DNA from: Ferrimonas balearica DSM 9799
GTDB taxonomy: Bacteria > Pseudomonadota > Gammaproteobacteria > Enterobacterales > Shewanellaceae
Reading direction: 5' to 3'
Assembly (NCBI RefSeq): GCF_000148645.1
Contig: NC_014541.1
Coordinates: 372,001 to 436,000 of the forward strand
Length of the DNA: 64,000 bases
This document shows, in pieces, positions 22,072 to 31,229 of this stretch. The position numbers and the translations under genes were made by a program. The notes under the pieces were generated by a model. It saw only the letters and a program-made list of their open reading frames with translations. It searched no databases and had not been told where the DNA came from. Position 1 is the stretch's first letter. Every line of letters starts with the position of its first letter.

Positions 22072-22295
22072 CAGTGCTCCCGGTCCTGTTCGTCCTCGTC
22101 CTGCAGGAAGAAGTCCGGTTCACTGATATCAAACTCGTCCGGCAGTTCCGGTTTGCCGGCGATGGCGTGGCGCTCTTCGGCCCACTCGCCTAAATCAATC
22201 AATTTGCAGCGTTCACTGCAGAAGGGGCGGAAAGGGTGTTGCTCGTCCCAGCTGACTTCAGCCTGGCAGGTGGGGCATTCGACTTTCAGGGTCAT
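22071..22295 (-). CDS. yacG: Zinc-finger DNA gyrase inhibitor YacG
   Basis: Small 74-residue protein with a four-cysteine zinc site, CPTC near residue 7 and CSERC near residue 26, followed by [15 protein letters not shown] and a strongly acidic tail, all typical of YacG. E. coli YacG binds GyrB and inhibits gyrase. It overlaps zapD by four bases and pglL by one, in the zapD-yacG order seen in E. coli. Confidence 0.93.
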   Translation of the reverse strand: MTLKVECPTCQAEVSWDEQHPFRPFCSERCKLIDLGEWAEERHAIAGKPELPDEFDISEPDFFLQDEDEQDREH

Positions 22296-23041
22296 TTCGG
22301 TTCCATGGAGAGAGACAGGCGCAACGGCAGGTTGCGGTTGTCGGCCTTGCCACTCTCGTAGTTGATCAGGTGAATGGTAAAGCGGTGGCGGTGGGCGCTG
22401 ATGGTGGGGTAGACCCCATACTCCTGCTTAATCTGGACCCGCAGCAGTTCAAGGCCCTGCTCACAGGTTTCCTGATAGCAGCCGTTCATTGCCATCTGGT
22501 CGCCCCAGCGTGCGGTTTCCCGCAGCATGGTCAGCAGCAGGCGGATGCTGTCTAGCATTGGTGCCAGCGCCTTGCGCCAGGCCATGGCCTGGGCTGACTT
22601 GTCGGCGGTGGGCAGGGCTTGCCAGAAGTGCAGCTGAGGCAGGTCGAAGTTGCCGTAGCCCCCCGGAATGTTCATGCGCTGACGCACCGCGGAGAGAAAG
22701 CGGTCGGTTTTCAGTTGCTGGCCGGGGCGGCTGATCTCGTGGAGGCTCTGGAGCAGGGTTTTAAACTGGGATTCCAGCGCGTCCAGTTGGGCCAGATCGA
22801 CGTTGTCCGCCTGGCGCCAAAACGCAATCTGGCCCAGGTGACGTTCCAGATCCTTGAGGATGTCGCTGCGCAGATCGGCGCGCTCGAGCAGTTCGATCAG
22901 CTCAAACAGCGCACGGAAAAAGGCCAGTTCGGCACCGGGGTGTTCAAACTGGCTGTGGGCATCCATCTGGGCCGCAACGGTCTCAATCCGCAGATAGTTG
23001 CGGATCTTTTCGTTCAGGGGTTGTTCATACACCAGTAGCAC
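22292..23041 (-). CDS. zapD: Z-ring associated protein ZapD
   Basis: Cytoplasmic FtsZ-bundling protein. The 249-residue length matches E. coli ZapD (247), and shared segments are clear: [16 protein letters not shown] at the N-terminus, [33 protein letters not shown] with FDLPQLHFW, and the C-terminal [13 protein letters not shown]. The protein is mostly helical at the N-terminus with a beta-rich C-terminus. It lies between coaE (17-base overlap) and yacG (4-base overlap). Confidence 0.95.
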   Translation of the reverse strand: MLLVYEQPLNEKIRNYLRIETVAAQMDAHSQFEHPGAELAFFRALFELIELLERADLRSDILKDLERHLGQIAFWRQADNVDLAQLDALESQFKTLLQSLHEISRPGQQLKTDRFLSAVRQRMNIPGGYGNFDLPQLHFWQALPTADKSAQAMAWRKALAPMLDSIRLLLTMLRETARWGDQMAMNGCYQETCEQGLELLRVQIKQEYGVYPTISAHRHRFTIHLINYESGKADNRNLPLRLSLSMEPK

Positions 23042-23648
23042 TGGAGCGACTCCTCGCCAAAGTCAGGAATTTCTGGTGCAGACGGTGCACCTGCGGCGTA
23101 AGCGCTTCAATCGGACCGCTGTTGTCGATCACCTCATCGGCCAGGGCCAGACGCTCGCTGCGGCTGGCCTGACGGGCGATGATCTTATCCACCTCGTTGC
23201 CATCGGTCTGGTCGCGCAGGGCGGTGCGATGGCGTTGCTGGGACTCCGGTACGTCCACCACGATCAGGCGGTCCACCAGCGCTTGCAGACCATTTTCCAC
23301 CATCAGGGGGACCACCATCAAGGCGTATTCACCGGGGGCTTCCCGGCACTGGCGCTGCATCTCGGTCCGGATCATCGGATGGGTGAGGTTGTTGAGCCAC
23401 TGACGCTCCGCCTCGTCGTTAAACACCCGGCGTCTCAGTTCGGCGCGATTCAGGGTGCCATCGGGGTTCAGCAGCGTTTCGCCAAAGTGGTCAACAATGG
23501 CCTGCAAGCCGTAGGAACCCGGCGTAACCACGTCACGGGCAATGATGTCCGCGTCCACCACGGTGACACCCAGCTGAGCAAACTGGTCGCTCACCTGGCT
23601 TTTGCCGGAGCCGATGCCGCCGGTCAGGCCAACAATCAGGTCGCTCAT
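23025..23648 (-). CDS. coaE: Dephospho-CoA kinase CoaE
   Basis: Last enzyme of coenzyme A synthesis, phosphorylating the 3'-hydroxyl of dephospho-CoA. The 207-residue product starts MSDLIVGLTGGIGSGKS, with the P-loop at residues 10-17; later family segments include VVDADIIARDVV, LTHPMIRTEM and VVPLMVEN. It overlaps pilD by four bases upstream and zapD by 17 downstream, so CoA synthesis is locked into the pilus-division transcript, as in many gammaproteobacteria. Confidence 0.97.
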   Translation of the reverse strand: MSDLIVGLTGGIGSGKSQVSDQFAQLGVTVVDADIIARDVVTPGSYGLQAIVDHFGETLLNPDGTLNRAELRRRVFNDEAERQWLNNLTHPMIRTEMQRQCREAPGEYALMVVPLMVENGLQALVDRLIVVDVPESQQRHRTALRDQTDGNEVDKIIARQASRSERLALADEVIDNSGPIEALTPQVHRLHQKFLTLARSRSSATGV

Positions 23649-24529
23649 ACGCCCACCACGGTGTGCAGATACCAGTTCACGATGTCGGTGCCCCAGACCA
23701 GATAGATCCAGCCACCCAGCACAATCCAGGGGCCAAAGGGCATCGGTTTGCCCCGGCCCAGCTTGCCGGAGACCTGCAGGGTGATACCGACCACCGCGCC
23801 GCCTATTGAGGCGATCAGGATCACCGGCAGCAGGGCGGGGTAGCCGAACCAGGCACCAAACAGCGCCAGCAGTTTAAAGTCGCCGTAGCCCATCCCCTCT
23901 TTGCCGGTCAGCAGCTTAAACAGCTGGAACAGGGACCACAGCGACAGGTAGCCCAGGGCCGCGCCGATAACGGCTTGCTCAAGGGGCACAAACAGGCCAT
24001 TGAGGTTCACCAGCAGGCCCAGCCACAGCAGAGGCAGGGTCAGTTGGTCCGGCAGCAGCATGGTGTCGAAATCGATGGCAGCGAGGCTGATCAGCCCCAG
24101 GGTCAGCACCCAGGCGGCCAGGAACTGGGCACTGGGGCCAAAGTGCCAGGCCAGAAACAAAGTGGCGAGACCGGTCAGCAGCTCTACGGTGGGGTAGCGC
24201 AGGGAGATGGGGGTTTTACAGTGGTGGCAGCGCCCCCGCAGCAGCAGGTAGCTCAGCACCGGAATATTGTGCCAGATCGGAATCGCGGTACCGCAACGGG
24301 GGCAGGCGGAGCCGGGCACCATCAGGTTAAAGCGGTCTGGCAGTTCTGAGGCGGGGGCGGGCATCGAGAGCGCCTCGGCACACTCCTGTTGCCACTCCCG
24401 CTCCATCATCAGCGGCATCCGGTGGATCACCACATTGAGGAAACTGCCCAGGATCAAACCCAGGGCGGTGGTGAGAAGCAGAAATAACCAGGGAAGCTGG
24501 TCAAACAGCGCGATCCAGTGCGTCATCAA
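23645..24529 (-). CDS. pilD: Prepilin leader peptidase / N-methyltransferase PilD
   Basis: Inner-membrane aspartyl protease that removes prepilin leader peptides and methylates the new N-terminal residue. The 294-residue protein has the N-terminal GSFLNVVIHRMP, the cytoplasmic zinc loop with two CxxC pairs (CPRCGT and CHHCKTP), and the two catalytic aspartates in AIDFDTMLLPDQLTLP and in the GxGD-type motif GMGYGDFKLL. Eight membrane helices can be traced. It would process PilA, encoded three genes upstream, and probably other pseudopilins. Confidence 0.97.
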   Translation of the reverse strand: MMTHWIALFDQLPWLFLLLTTALGLILGSFLNVVIHRMPLMMEREWQQECAEALSMPAPASELPDRFNLMVPGSACPRCGTAIPIWHNIPVLSYLLLRGRCHHCKTPISLRYPTVELLTGLATLFLAWHFGPSAQFLAAWVLTLGLISLAAIDFDTMLLPDQLTLPLLWLGLLVNLNGLFVPLEQAVIGAALGYLSLWSLFQLFKLLTGKEGMGYGDFKLLALFGAWFGYPALLPVILIASIGGAVVGITLQVSGKLGRGKPMPFGPWIVLGGWIYLVWGTDIVNWYLHTVVGV

Positions 24530-24562
24530 AAGCCAGAAATGTACGGGAATGTTGAGGCGATC

Positions 24563-25822
24563 CTAGCCGACCACATTGCCCAATTGGAAGATCGGCAGGT
24601 ACATCGCCACCACCAAACCGCCCACCAAGCCACCAATTACCACCATCATAATGGGCTCAATCAGGGTGGAGAGGCCATCCACCGCGTCGTCCACCTGGGC
24701 TTCATAGATACTGGCGACTTTATTGAGCATATCGTCCAGGGCACCGGACTCCTCGCCAATCATCACCATCTGTATGAGCATATCGGGGAACAGCCCGGTG
24801 GTGCGCATCGCCACATTCATCTGCAGACCGGCGATCACCTCCTCTTTGATCTTCATCACCGCATCCCGGTAGAGGGCATTACCGGACGCACCGGAGGCGG
24901 AGTCTAATCCATCAACCAAGGGCACACCGGCGGCAAAGGTGGTGGCCAGGGTACGGGAGAAGCGGGCCACGGCGGCTTTATCCAGAATCGGTCCGACAAC
25001 CGGGATTTTTAACAGGAAGTGGTCAACTTTATCCCGAAACTTCTGTGAGTTTCGGTGGCTGCGGATAAACAGCCATATCACAATCACAATGGCAGCCAAA
25101 AAGTAGTACCAGGACTCCGACAGGAAGCGGGACAGATTAATCACGATCTGGGTAAAGATGGGCAGCTCAGCACCGAAGTCATTAAAGATGGCTTCAAACT
25201 GTGGCACCACAAACAGCAGCAAAAGGACAGTTACACTGATCGCGACAACGACCACCGCCGTGGGGTAAAACATCGCCTTTTTAATTTTGGATTTCAGCGC
25301 TTCCGATTTTTCCCGGTAGGTGGCGATGCGATCAAATACTTGATCCAGGGTACCGGAGTGCTCACCGGCGGCGACCAGATCGCAGTACAGATCATCAAAA
25401 TACTGCCGATGGGGGCGCAGAGCTTTGGACAGCGGCGTACCGGATTGCACCTCGGCCAGAATGATCGCCAGCAATTTGCGGACGGCGTCATTCTCATGAC
25501 TGCGCCCCACCATCTCAATGGCAGTCACCAGTGGTACACCGGCCAACAACATGGTGGCGATCTGGCGGGTCACCACAGCAATGTCCATACCGCGGATCTT
25601 GGCTTTACGCTCAAACAGGGCTTTGGGCTTTTTCTTTACGCTTAACGGCGTAATGCCCTGCTTACGCAGCAGTACTTTTACTTCGGCGGTGGTTTGGCCA
25701 CTCAGTTCGCCTTTTACCGAGTTGCCCTTGCTGTTTTTGCCTTTCCACAGATAGGTCCGGACATCCAGAGCGGGTTTGTCCGGCTCGGAGGTTTTCAGGC
25801 GTTTCTTTGCAGCAATGGCCAT
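24563..25822 (-). CDS. pilC: Type IV pilus inner-membrane platform protein PilC
   Basis: Polytopic platform on which the pilus is assembled by PilB. The ATG at 25822 has an excellent AAGGAAGGG site and gives 419 residues starting MAIAAKKRL; a longer in-frame start at 25972 lies inside pilB. The N-terminal cytoplasmic region includes YLWKGKNSKGNSVKGE, then two GspF domains with repeated signatures (RQIATMLLAGVPLVTAIEM and RTLATTFAAGVPLVDGLDSA) and three membrane helices. It begins 16 bases after the pilB stop. Confidence 0.96.
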   Translation of the reverse strand: MAIAAKKRLKTSEPDKPALDVRTYLWKGKNSKGNSVKGELSGQTTAEVKVLLRKQGITPLSVKKKPKALFERKAKIRGMDIAVVTRQIATMLLAGVPLVTAIEMVGRSHENDAVRKLLAIILAEVQSGTPLSKALRPHRQYFDDLYCDLVAAGEHSGTLDQVFDRIATYREKSEALKSKIKKAMFYPTAVVVVAISVTVLLLLFVVPQFEAIFNDFGAELPIFTQIVINLSRFLSESWYYFLAAIVIVIWLFIRSHRNSQKFRDKVDHFLLKIPVVGPILDKAAVARFSRTLATTFAAGVPLVDGLDSASGASGNALYRDAVMKIKEEVIAGLQMNVAMRTTGLFPDMLIQMVMIGEESGALDDMLNKVASIYEAQVDDAVDGLSTLIEPIMMVVIGGLVGGLVVAMYLPIFQLGNVVG

Positions 25823-25838
25823 TGATCCCTTCCTTGGG

Positions 25839-27401
25839 CTAGTGGGCGATGGTGACCCGGTTAACTTCTGCCAGCGAGGTGACCCCTTCCAGCACCTTAA
25901 GCAGCCCGGAGTGGCGCAGGCTGACCATCCCTTCCCGGTTGGCCTGGGCTTCCAGCTCCAGCGAGGAGCCATTGTTCATAATAAGGTCAGAAATGGCCTT
26001 GCTCATCGGCATCAGTTCATAGAGGCCAACCCGGCCCTTGTAGCCATCGGTGCAGTCGTCGCAGCCCACGGCCCGGTAGATGGTCGGTTGGGTATGCAGC
26101 TGCCCGGGACTGAAGCCTTCCCGAAGCAGCTCTTCGTGAGGGATGCTTTCCGGCTGCCGGCACTTGGGGCAGAGCTTACGGCACAGACGCTGAGCCATAA
26201 TCAGGTTGACCGAACTGGCGATGTTGTAGGCGGGCACGCCCATATTCAGCATCCGGGTCAGGGTTTCGGCGGCGGAGTTGGTGTGCAGGGTGGACATCAC
26301 CAGGTGGCCGGTTTGCGCCGCTTTAACGGCGATCTCAGCAGTTTCCAGATCCCGGATCTCCCCCACCATCACGATATCCGGGTCCTGACGCAGAAAGGCG
26401 CGAAGGGCCGAAGCAAAGGAGAGCCCTGCCTTGGGGTGGATCTGCACCTGGTTGATCCCAGGCAGGTTGATCTCCACCGGATCTTCGGCGGTGGAGATAT
26501 TGCGCTCCTCGGTATTGAGGATATTGAGACCGGTATAGAGTGAGACGGTTTTGCCGGAACCAGTGGGGCCGGTGACCAGGATCATCCCCTGGGGCCGGTG
26601 CAGATTTTTCAGATAGAGATCTTTCTGCGCGTCGCTGAAACCCAGAATATCGATATTCAGCTTGGCGGCGGAGGAGTCGAGAATACGCATCACCACCTTC
26701 TCCCCGTAGAGGGTGGGCAGGGTGGAGACACGAAAATCGATCATGGTTTTTTTGCCCACCTTCAGCTTGATGCGACCATCCTGGGGCAGGCGGCGTTCGG
26801 CCAGGTCCAGCCTGGACATCACCTTAATGCGGGCAGACAGACGGGGCCCAAGCCCCACCGGTGGGGTATTGACGGTGTGCAGCATACCATCAATACGGAA
26901 ACGGATGCGGTACTCGTTTTCGTAGGGTTCAAAATGGAGATCCGAGGCGCCCTTACGAATCGCTTCCGTCATAATTTTATTGAGAAAAACCACAATGGGG
27001 GCATCGTCTGCCCCACTTACATCGTCTTGCTTCTTGTCGTCTTCGGTATCAATGTGAGCAAGATTTTTCTCATCTTCCTCTGTAATCTCGAGCTGTCCTA
27101 AATCTTCTTGAAGCAACTCGGAGATTAATTTGTCGAGAGAATTTTTATCAACCTGAATGGGCTCAGCGTGATATCCAAGATTAAACTTGAAGTCTTCCAA
27201 AGCTTCAAAGTTATCCGGATCTGCGATGGCTATCAGTAATCGGTTGTCCCTTACTGTCAAGGGTACGGCATTGTGTTTCTCAATGAGTTTAGTATTGAGA
27301 AAACTGTCTTCAATAAAGTCAGTCACCAAGTAGCTGACATCCATCTGTGGAATGCCAAAGTTTGGTTTCATTTGGATATTGACGTTAGCTGGTTCGAGCA
27401 T
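25839..27401 (-). CDS. pilB: Type IV pilus extension ATPase PilB, short N-terminus
   Basis: Hexameric secretion-type ATPase powering pilus extension. Seen are part of the N-terminal MshEN-like domain, Walker A GPTGSGKT near residue 277, the Asp box and Walker B ([16 protein letters not shown]), the His box ([15 protein letters not shown]) and the tetracysteine zinc site CRKLCPKC / CDDC. At 520 residues it is about 45-50 shorter at the N-terminus than typical PilB; an in-frame TAA 10 bases before the ATG rules out an earlier start, and no ribosome-binding site is visible. The first 115-130 codons are about 40% GC, unlike the rest (about 60%), suggesting a recombination junction within the gene. 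Confidence 0.93.
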   Translation of the reverse strand: MLEPANVNIQMKPNFGIPQMDVSYLVTDFIEDSFLNTKLIEKHNAVPLTVRDNRLLIAIADPDNFEALEDFKFNLGYHAEPIQVDKNSLDKLISELLQEDLGQLEITEEDEKNLAHIDTEDDKKQDDVSGADDAPIVVFLNKIMTEAIRKGASDLHFEPYENEYRIRFRIDGMLHTVNTPPVGLGPRLSARIKVMSRLDLAERRLPQDGRIKLKVGKKTMIDFRVSTLPTLYGEKVVMRILDSSAAKLNIDILGFSDAQKDLYLKNLHRPQGMILVTGPTGSGKTVSLYTGLNILNTEERNISTAEDPVEINLPGINQVQIHPKAGLSFASALRAFLRQDPDIVMVGEIRDLETAEIAVKAAQTGHLVMSTLHTNSAAETLTRMLNMGVPAYNIASSVNLIMAQRLCRKLCPKCRQPESIPHEELLREGFSPGQLHTQPTIYRAVGCDDCTDGYKGRVGLYELMPMSKAISDLIMNNGSSLELEAQANREGMVSLRHSGLLKVLEGVTSLAEVNRVTIAH

Positions 27402-27432
27402 ACAGCGACTTTATTGTTAACTAATAAAAGGT

Positions 27433-27465
27433 AAGAGACTCGATGAGTAAGTCATCGAGTCTCTT
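27433..27465 (-). terminator. Perfect hairpin between pilA and pilB (terminator or attenuator)
   Basis: Reading on the minus strand, AAGAGACTCGATGA, loop CTTAC, TCATCGAGTCTCTT: 14 perfect pairs beginning 10 bases after the pilA stop, followed by ACCTTTTATT. The T-tract is interrupted, so termination may be partial, which would fit high pilin and low PilB expression from one transcript. Confidence 0.7.
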
Positions 27466-27474
27466 TGTAACAAG

Positions 27475-27903
27475 TTACGGGCAGTAGCTTGCAGCTTCAC
27501 CAGTACAAGACTTGGCCCAAGTTACCTGGCCAGAGGATGCAACGGTGCCGGTCAGAACATAGCTAACACCAGACGGCACGGGTCCAAGTGCAGCGGTAGT
27601 TAATGCAGTAATCTTTGGGGCATTGCCAGCGGTGTACTTAATGGAGATATTGGGCTGAGTTTGATCTGCCAGTTCGTTAGCCGCAGTACACACAGTGGCG
27701 TAGTTGGTGGCATTCAACTGGAAACACACCTCGGCCGCAGTTTTCATGCCACCGGTAGCGGCTGCCACTTCGGTCATCTTCGCTTTTTTGGTGTAGGTCT
27801 GGTAAGCCGGCAGGGCGATGGCCGCCAGAATGCCAACAATGGCTACCACAATCATCAGTTCGATCAGGGTAAAACCCTGCTGTTTACGTACTTGGCGGTT
27901 CAT
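27475..27903 (-). CDS. pilA: Type IVa major pilin PilA
   Basis: Structural pilin. The ATG at 27903 has a GGAGAG site and gives a 142-residue prepilin with a 10-residue basic leader ([10 protein letters not shown]) cut by PilD before F11, followed by [18 protein letters not shown] with the essential Glu5 of the mature protein. Longer in-frame starts add only MKFAMERQP. The C-terminus has the two cysteines of the disulfide-bonded D-region (CTGEAASYC), then a final Pro. The middle is rich in Thr, Ala and Asn and should be strain-variable. The nearby PglL-like enzyme makes Ser/Thr glycosylation plausible. Confidence 0.96.
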   Translation of the reverse strand: MNRQVRKQQGFTLIELMIVVAIVGILAAIALPAYQTYTKKAKMTEVAAATGGMKTAAEVCFQLNATNYATVCTAANELADQTQPNISIKYTAGNAPKITALTTAALGPVPSGVSYVLTGTVASSGQVTWAKSCTGEAASYCP

Positions 27904-27950
27904 GGGTTGTCTCTCCATAGCAAATTTCAAAAGTCGCCAGTCCTGGCCTC

Positions 27951-27970
27951 TACCCCGGCGGGCCGGGGTA
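27951..27970 (-). promoter_or_regulatory. Perfect GC-rich stem-loop in the pilA upstream region
   Basis: TACCCCGG, loop CGGG, CCGGGGTA (plus-strand reading): eight perfect pairs lying 48-67 bases before the pilA ATG. No T-tract follows on either strand. Likely part of the pilA 5' leader if transcription starts further upstream; otherwise a possible protein-binding palindrome. Confidence 0.5.
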
Positions 27971-28096
27971 ATACCGCAGGCCGCTCGGGATCTAAGTTAG
28001 TACAACTTGTTATGCGATCAAAGAGCAAAAGCTCGGAATTTGCTAAGGAAAGGTGTTTTTCGTGGAAATCGGCTGTTGTGGAGTAGAAATGGCGTT

Positions 28097-28117
28097 GCGC
28101 CGTCAAAATGACGGCGC
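28097..28117 (-). terminator. Perfect stem-loop after nadC, possible terminator
   Basis: GCGCCGTCA, loop AAA, TGACGGCGC: nine perfect pairs, 54 bases after the nadC stop. The sequence that follows on the minus strand (AACGCCATTTCTAC) has only a short T-run, so it may be a weak terminator, an mRNA-stabilising end or an upstream element of pilA. The 267 bases between nadC and pilA contain no convincing coding sequence. Confidence 0.4.
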
Positions 28118-28170
28118 TTCAGACGGAAAATTGACGGGCAAATTGAAAGGGTATTGGAGTGAAAATTTAA

Positions 28171-29034
<864 letters not shown>

Positions 29035-29550
29035 TCAGTACTTCCTTAACGTCAGAGTATCTCCCCGCTGGATCAGCTCCAGATCCTTAAGGGCATTCAT
29101 GCCCAGCAGAATGGTGCTGTCCCCGAGGCCAGGGTTAATGTTGGCGTCCAGATCATACAACGTCAGGGCGCCAATGGAGAGTTGGTCAATGCGGGTGTGC
29201 CAGACCGTCACCGTCCCGTTGGCGGTTTCCACCGGGTAGGACTGGCCGCGCCGCAGCGACAGCCGGGTGGCGACGGATTCCGGTATCGAGATGCGGGTGG
29301 CCCCGGTATCCACCATCATCACCACATCATGGCCATTGATCTGGCCGCTGGCCACGTAATGGCCCTGGCGGTTGCGCAACAGGTTAACGGCGATGGATTG
29401 GCCACTGATTTCACTGGCGACCCGTTGGTTGGGATTATATTGGCGCGCCAGTTTGCTGTCGAAGTAGAGGTAGAGCAGGGCGGCCAGCACCAGCCAGGCC
29501 AACACGAACAGTGTCTGGCCGTAGCGACGGGGGGTTGAGGGAGTGCCCAT
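29035..29550 (-). CDS. Retropepsin-like membrane-anchored aspartic protease (TIGR02281 type)
   Basis: A 171-residue protein with one N-terminal membrane helix (about residues 13-30) and a periplasmic domain with a single aspartic protease motif, VDTGATRISIP, the catalytic Asp being D81. A hydrophobic ILLGMNAL segment follows near the C-terminus, as in dimeric retropepsin-like clan AA proteases of bacteria. Physiological substrates of this family are largely unknown. It lies directly upstream of nadC and divergent from ampD, with 69 bases between the two starts. Confidence 0.82.
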   Translation of the reverse strand: MGTPSTPRRYGQTLFVLAWLVLAALLYLYFDSKLARQYNPNQRVASEISGQSIAVNLLRNRQGHYVASGQINGHDVVMMVDTGATRISIPESVATRLSLRRGQSYPVETANGTVTVWHTRIDQLSIGALTLYDLDANINPGLGDSTILLGMNALKDLELIQRGDTLTLRKY

Positions 29551-29619
29551 GGTACGCGTCCTGCCTTCCTGCTAAAGTCTTGCCTTGACACATTATTCGC
29601 GAGTGAGACCGCTTTTTCC

Positions 29620-30222
29620 ATGGCGATCTGCCCCCCAGACGGGGAACCGTCACCTGTTATCCCCTCCTATACCCTTGAACCGGCAGGACGCTGGCTCGAG
29701 CAGGGCACCCACTGCTTCTCGCCATTTCAGGGGCCGCGGCCCGATGCCGGGGACATCAGCCTTCTCGTGATCCACAACATCACTCTGCCGCCGGGCCTGT
29801 TTGGTGCCCCCTATATCCAGCAACTGTTTCTTGGCTGCGTGCAGGCTGACTTTGCCCCACTTTGCGAGGTGCAAGGGCTGCAGGTATCGGCGCATCTGCT
29901 GATTCGACGGGATGGTTCAGTGGTGCAGTTTGTGCCCTTTGACCGACGCGCCTGGCACGCCGGAGTCAGTGAGTTCGATGGCCGTCCGGCCTGCAATGAC
30001 TATTCCATTGGCATCGAACTGGAAGGGACAGACTACACACCTTATAACCTCGTTCAATATCAGGCGCTTGTAAGCGTGACTCGCGCCCTGCTCCGGCAGT
30101 ATCCTTTGTTGACCAAAGACAGGGTCACCGGCCACAGCGACATCGCACCGGGCCGAAAGACCGATCCCGGTCCCGCCTTTGATTGGTCGCTGTTTCACGC
30201 GTTACTCGATAAGGACAGCTGA
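29620..30222 (+). CDS. ampD: 1,6-anhydro-N-acetylmuramyl-L-alanine amidase AmpD
   Basis: Cytoplasmic zinc amidase recycling anhydro-muropeptides, which indirectly keeps AmpR-type beta-lactamase induction low. The 200-residue protein has zinc ligands H52 (VIHNITLPPG), H172 and D182 (TGHSDIAPGRKTDPGP), each offset by 18 from E. coli AmpD H34, H154 and D164. K180 corresponds to catalytic K162. The N-terminus is about 18 residues longer than in E. coli and lacks an internal Met, so the start at 29620 is the only ATG available; its ribosome-binding site is weak. It overlaps ampE by one base. Confidence 0.96.
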   Translation: MAICPPDGEPSPVIPSYTLEPAGRWLEQGTHCFSPFQGPRPDAGDISLLVIHNITLPPGLFGAPYIQQLFLGCVQADFAPLCEVQGLQVSAHLLIRRDGSVVQFVPFDRRAWHAGVSEFDGRPACNDYSIGIELEGTDYTPYNLVQYQALVSVTRALLRQYPLLTKDRVTGHSDIAPGRKTDPGPAFDWSLFHALLDKDS

Positions 30223-31073
30223 TGGCCCTTTTTTCTCTCATTGTGGTGTTGCTCGCCGAGCGCTTGCGCCTGGTGGCCGATGCCTTTCAGTTTGAAGCCT
30301 GGTTTGGCCGTTACCGGCGGCTGATGTTTGACGACCAGGCCCTGCGCAGCCCGCTGCGGATGGCGGTGGCGCTGGTGCTGCCCGCATTAGTGGTGTGGCT
30401 GGCTCAGCGCCTGTTGACCGGCGTCTGGTTCGGTGTGCTTCACTTGGCGCTCTGGATTGGCGTGGGTTTGCTGTTGTTTGCCCATGGCCCTCTGCGACAG
30501 CGCTTCCGCCAATACCTGGAAGCGGCCCGACGCGGTGACACCCAGAGTTGCTTTAATTACGCCGACAGCCTGGATGAAAGCACCGCCATGCAGGCCGCCA
30601 GTGTAGAGGAGCTGGGCCAGCGTATGGGCCAGCTCAGTGCCTGGCTGAACTACCGTTACTATGCGGCAGTGGCGCTGTACTTTGTGCTGCTGGGGCCTGC
30701 CATGGCCACCTTCTACTGCACGGTGCGGGCGTATTGCGACCACTTTGCTGCGCAGGACTGCCGTCGGCCTTTGCTCGGGCCGCTGATGAAGCTGCTGGAT
30801 TGGGTGCCGGTGCGCATTGTGTCGCTCGGCTTTGCCTTGTCCGGCCACTTCAGTAAGGCCGCACCGGTGCTGGTGCCCAAAGTGCTCGACCCGTTTTCCG
30901 ATCCACGGCGGATGATCACTGAGGTGGCACTGGCCGCCGAAGAGGTCCCGGAAACCGCCGGTGAGCCACTTTGTGTGCAGCCCACTTTGGCGTTGCTAAA
31001 ACTGGCAAAACGAAACTTTATTTTGTTGCTGGTGGTGGTGTCGTTGCTCACCATCTTCGGCGTGATCCATTAA
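30222..31073 (+). CDS. ampE: Inner-membrane regulatory protein AmpE
   Basis: Polytopic inner-membrane protein of the ampDE operon; in enterobacteria it is linked to beta-lactamase induction signalling, but its biochemical role is unresolved. The 283-residue product matches the E. coli length (284). Hydrophobic segments are visible at the N-terminus (MALFSLIVVLLAERL), about 50-85, about 145-165 and at the C-terminus (FILLLVVVSLLTIFGVI), with NYADSLDESTAMQAASVEEL in the cytoplasmic loop. It follows ampD with TGATG coupling. Confidence 0.92.
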   Translation: MALFSLIVVLLAERLRLVADAFQFEAWFGRYRRLMFDDQALRSPLRMAVALVLPALVVWLAQRLLTGVWFGVLHLALWIGVGLLLFAHGPLRQRFRQYLEAARRGDTQSCFNYADSLDESTAMQAASVEELGQRMGQLSAWLNYRYYAAVALYFVLLGPAMATFYCTVRAYCDHFAAQDCRRPLLGPLMKLLDWVPVRIVSLGFALSGHFSKAAPVLVPKVLDPFSDPRRMITEVALAAEEVPETAGEPLCVQPTLALLKLAKRNFILLLVVVSLLTIFGVIH

Positions 31074-31095
31074 ATGAGTGAATTCACTCACAATT

Positions 31096-31121
31096 TGGTC
31101 TGACCACTTGGTCAAACTAAC
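31096..31121 (+). promoter_or_regulatory. Two tandem PdhR-like half-palindromes upstream of pdhR
   Basis: TTGGTctgACCAC (31096-31108) and, immediately after, TTGGTcaaACTAA (31109-31121). The first fits the known PdhR pattern TTGGTnnnACCAA well; the second is weaker in its right half. They lie about 160-180 bases before the pdhR start, upstream of the candidate promoter. Confidence 0.5.
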
Positions 31122-31185
31122 AGCCTGCTGTCTAAATCCGCGCCGCATCACGGTGGGGCGGGTTCTGTGAGGCGCATCATACTTG

Positions 31186-31215
31186 TTGCCATGCCATTGT
31201 GTGATCTGCTACATT
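31186..31215 (+). promoter_or_regulatory. Candidate pdhR-aceEF promoter
   Basis: TTGCCA at 31186-31191, an 18-base spacer and TACATT at 31210-31215 with TG one base upstream (extended -10). The predicted start of transcription, about 31222, is just before the operator at 31230, an ideal repressor position. Confidence 0.5.
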
Positions 31216-31229
31216 CCCTGCAGCTTCTC

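Noticed and set aside
27904-28020. Sigma-54 promoter for pilA
   Set aside because: Type IV pilin genes are often sigma-54 dependent, but no GG-N10-GC pair with convincing flanks was found; the nearest, TGGCGACTTTTGAA, has the wrong spacing.
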